From Natronogracilivirga saccharolytica (GTDB taxonomy: Bacteria > Bacteroidota > Rhodothermia > Balneolales > Natronogracilivirgulaceae): 64,000 nt of DNA. The stretch is from NCBI RefSeq assembly GCF_017921895.1, contig NZ_JAFIDN010000003.1, positions 310,001 through 374,000 of the forward strand, read 5' to 3'. Every line of letters starts with the position of its first letter. The stretch's first letter is position 1. Below the pieces are notes generated by a model, which was given only the letters and a program-made list of their open reading frames with translations, was not told where the DNA came from and searched no databases. Positions 62,061 through 64,000 of this stretch are shown piece after piece. The position numbers and the translations under genes are program-made.

Positions 62061-62864
62061 ATGGTACGATATTTTATTCTCGACATAGACGGATGCGTAA
62101 CCATTCCGTTTCAAAGCCCCGACTGGACTGCCATCACACGAATTCGTGACCTGCAGCAGCAAAGCAAGTACGATGAACATGTCCCTGCGCTGAGTCTGTG
62201 TACCGGGCGGCCGTTGCCCTATACCGAAGCAGTGGCCCAGTGGCTCGGCATTCGCAATACTATCATCTTTGAAAGCGGAGGCGGATTCTACCATCCGATT
62301 ACCAATGAGCTTACCTGGTCACCTCACTTCAGCGATGAGATCCGCCGGAAGTCCCTGGAACTGCGTAAATGGTTTCAGGATGATGTGCTGTCCCGGTTTC
62401 CCGGAGTGATGCTGGAATTCGCCAAGAAGACGGATGTCGGTATGGTGCACACAGACATCAATGAAATCAGGAAGGTGTATGACATCGCAGTGGAAAAAAT
62501 CGCGGATGGGTATCCCGAATTCGAAGCACATTACACTGAAGTTTCGGTGAACATTATCGTTAAAGCGTGTAACAAAGCCTCGGGGTTGCAGTTTTTTGCA
62601 GATGAACACGGCGTCACGGCCGATGAGATTGCTTACATCGGAGATTCTTCAGGGGATACCATGGCACTGGAATGGGCTGGAGCACCCTACGCACCGGCTA
62701 ATGCAATCGAAGAAGTCCGGAAACGGGCCGATGTGATGAACGGTAAAGCGACCCGGGGTGTGTTGGAGGCCTATCAACAGATCATCGCCCGCAATATGAA
62801 GAACATGTCCGGAAACAATGTCCCCGCTCAGCACAAGCAGAACACTGCCAGTGAGGATCAGTAA
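62061..62864 (+). CDS. HAD-superfamily phosphatase (Cof/IIB type)
   Basis: A 267-residue phosphatase of HAD subfamily IIB. Nucleophile motif DIDGC (Asp8, Asp10) has Cys in place of the usual Thr. Motif II is CTGRPLPYTEA, the Lys lies in IVKACNKASGLQF, and motif IV is YIGDSSGDTMAL. Cap type C2 fits sugar-phosphate or phosphoglycolate phosphatases. The substrate is not determined. It is tempting but unsupported to see it as the missing histidinol-phosphatase. The 267 bp before it holds nothing I can identify. It is convergent with the last gene. Confidence 0.88.
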   Translation: MVRYFILDIDGCVTIPFQSPDWTAITRIRDLQQQSKYDEHVPALSLCTGRPLPYTEAVAQWLGIRNTIIFESGGGFYHPITNELTWSPHFSDEIRRKSLELRKWFQDDVLSRFPGVMLEFAKKTDVGMVHTDINEIRKVYDIAVEKIADGYPEFEAHYTEVSVNIIVKACNKASGLQFFADEHGVTADEIAYIGDSSGDTMALEWAGAPYAPANAIEEVRKRADVMNGKATRGVLEAYQQIIARNMKNMSGNNVPAQHKQNTASEDQ

Positions 62865-62878
62865 TAAAACTCCCAAGC

Positions 62879-64000
62879 TCAGTTTTCGGACCTGATGCCG
62901 GGCTCATCCATCTGTTCCTCCATCAGTTGAAAGTAGCGTTCAATCAATCGCTGATAGTCGTCACGGAAACGGGAGAAATCGCTTGATTCTGCTCCTGAGC
63001 GGATCTCTTCCCTGAGTTCCTCCATGGTCATTTCAGGAATCTCCTGTTCATCGTAATCTTCTGCCGTTTCACCAAGACGCTCCTCCTCATCTTCATCCCG
63101 CCGGTGTACCGACTCCTCGACCTCAAGCATGCGTGACAGAATATTGTGCTGCCTCTCGACCATCAGGTCATCCGTGGAGCCGCCGCGCATATCATTGATG
63201 GCATCTTCCATTTCTTCGGAAAGGCGCTCCATTTCGCTCATCAGGCGGTCACCTTCCAGGCCACCGCGCCGCTGAAGTTCCCGCATTTGCTCTCTTATCT
63301 GATTCTGCTGTCGTGCCATCTGGTCGAGACGCTCCATGTGATCCCTGGTAAGCCGCTCGCCTGCAATATCATTGATGAAATCCTGAATCTGTTCGTTCAA
63401 CTGCTGCTGTTCCTCAGACATGCCCTGCATCTGCTCCATCATCTGCTGCATGCTCATGGCACCTTCTCCGCCGCCGTTGCTCATGTCGTTAAGCTGATCG
63501 AGCAGATCGGCAACCATGGTGCCAATCTCATTCAGGCCGCCAAGTGACAGGCGTTCCTGTGACGTCGACCTTGACCGGTCACGGTCAATGAGATAATCGA
63601 CAGCTCTGTCCATATGGCGCTGAATCTCCCGTTTGCGGTCATTGATTTTGTTGGAAAACTGGGGGATTTCAGCGGAAACCTGATACAGCGAATCCGTGAG
63701 CATATTAAACTGGCCGTTGATGTTGCGCTGCCGGCGGGCCTGCTCGATAAATCCCGGACTGTTGGAAGTCAGGTCGGATGTCCGCCTGAGCACATCTTCC
63801 TGCTCTTCAGACAGCAGAATGACAGACTCCAGTATGTATTTCAGGGCCTGCATGTTGATGTCGATGGTCTGCTGCTGCATGCTTTCCCTCATACCGGACA
63901 TGGTCTGGGCCATCTGGTCCATTTGCCGGCTCATGTCCTGCTGATCCTGCTGCATTTGTGACGGATCAGCCTGGTCATCCTGCATGTCCATGATATTCTG
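62879..64000 (-). CDS. C-terminal part of a long coiled-coil protein (5' end outside window)
   Basis: The frame is open to the right edge, so only the last 373 or so residues are visible. It is rich in Gln, Met and acidic residues with strong coiled-coil character (MSMQQMMEQMQGMSEEQQQL, MARQQNQIREQMREL), and resembles the C-terminal half of large DUF4175-like membrane proteins of Bacteroidota. These often lie near Bat or MoxR genes, which fits the BatB-like gene 2.3 kb away. Function is unknown. The last residues are MDEPGIRSEN. Confidence 0.75.
   Translation of the reverse strand, partial: QNIMDMQDDQADPSQMQQDQQDMSRQMDQMAQTMSGMRESMQQQTIDINMQALKYILESVILLSEEQEDVLRRTSDLTSNSPGFIEQARRQRNINGQFNMLTDSLYQVSAEIPQFSNKINDRKREIQRHMDRAVDYLIDRDRSRSTSQERLSLGGLNEIGTMVADLLDQLNDMSNGGGEGAMSMQQMMEQMQGMSEEQQQLNEQIQDFINDIAGERLTRDHMERLDQMARQQNQIREQMRELQRRGGLEGDRLMSEMERLSEEMEDAINDMRGGSTDDLMVERQHNILSRMLEVEESVHRRDEDEEERLGETAEDYDEQEIPEMTMEELREEIRSGAESSDFSRFRDDYQRLIERYFQLMEEQMDEPGIRSEN

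Noticed and set aside
62061-62864. HAD phosphatase as the missing histidinol-phosphatase
   Set aside because: It belongs to HAD subfamily IIB, unlike known histidinol phosphatases, and it is not next to any his gene.

Overview
The window looks like chromosome from a halophilic member of the Balneolota/Rhodothermota group (Bacteroidota-related). Four large secreted proteins end in an NYPNPFN-type C-terminal sorting domain of the type IX secretion system. There is also a betaine-type BCCT transporter, many very acidic exported proteins, two Bacteroidota-style promoter candidates (TTG, then TAnnTTTG) and Bacteroidota-restricted families such as DUF4301. Base composition is moderate to high in GC except for one AT-rich gene near 60.7-61.8 kb. 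This placement is an inference from gene content; there is no rRNA to confirm it. I see no tRNA, rRNA, CRISPR array, insertion sequence or prophage.

Layout. 0-3 kb (minus): purF, the GTPase engB and serA, which runs off the left edge. 3.1-8.2 kb (minus): histidine cluster hisG-hisD-hisC-hisB-hisH. 8.4-12 kb (plus): lepA, an exported protein of unknown function and lepB. 12-20 kb (plus): a secreted GH57 glycosidase behind a perfect LacI/CcpA-like operator, a tandem Usp protein with a BCCT transporter, an OprP-like porin behind phased repeats, and a serpin lipoprotein. 20-26 kb: a GltS-like symporter coupled to a PlsC acyltransferase, adenosine deaminase, an isoaspartyl peptidase lipoprotein and a duplicated-domain exported protein. 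26-29 kb (minus): larC-larE-larB for the nickel-pincer cofactor, with no larA. 29.5-32 kb (plus): a Tat-exported DUF362 protein and a NapH-NapG-like iron-sulfur fusion. 32-41 kb (minus): rlmN, a degenerate aspartyl-protease-like protein, OsmC, DUF4301, and a histidine kinase followed by the Lhr-like helicase and PdeM. 41-50.5 kb (minus): two tandem CotH/lamin-tail proteins and a beta-helix protein, all with type IX sorting domains. 50.8-55.2 kb: hisIE, hisF and hisA, with two exported-protein genes facing them. 55-58 kb: lgt and cysS. 58-64 kb: glycerate 2-kinase, a lone BatB-like protein, an AT-rich ATP-grasp gene, a HAD phosphatase and the 3' part of a coiled-coil protein.

Together the his genes cover every step of histidine synthesis except one that is in doubt. 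The N-terminal half of HisB, which should be histidinol-phosphatase, has lost its catalytic motifs. The most notable observations are this decayed HisB half, DUF4301 as a likely UTP-sugar-pyrophosphorylase relative, the DUF362/NapHG redox pair next to larA-less nickel-pincer genes, the LacI-type operator before the glycosidase, the CotH pair, and a pepsin-like protein missing a catalytic aspartate.
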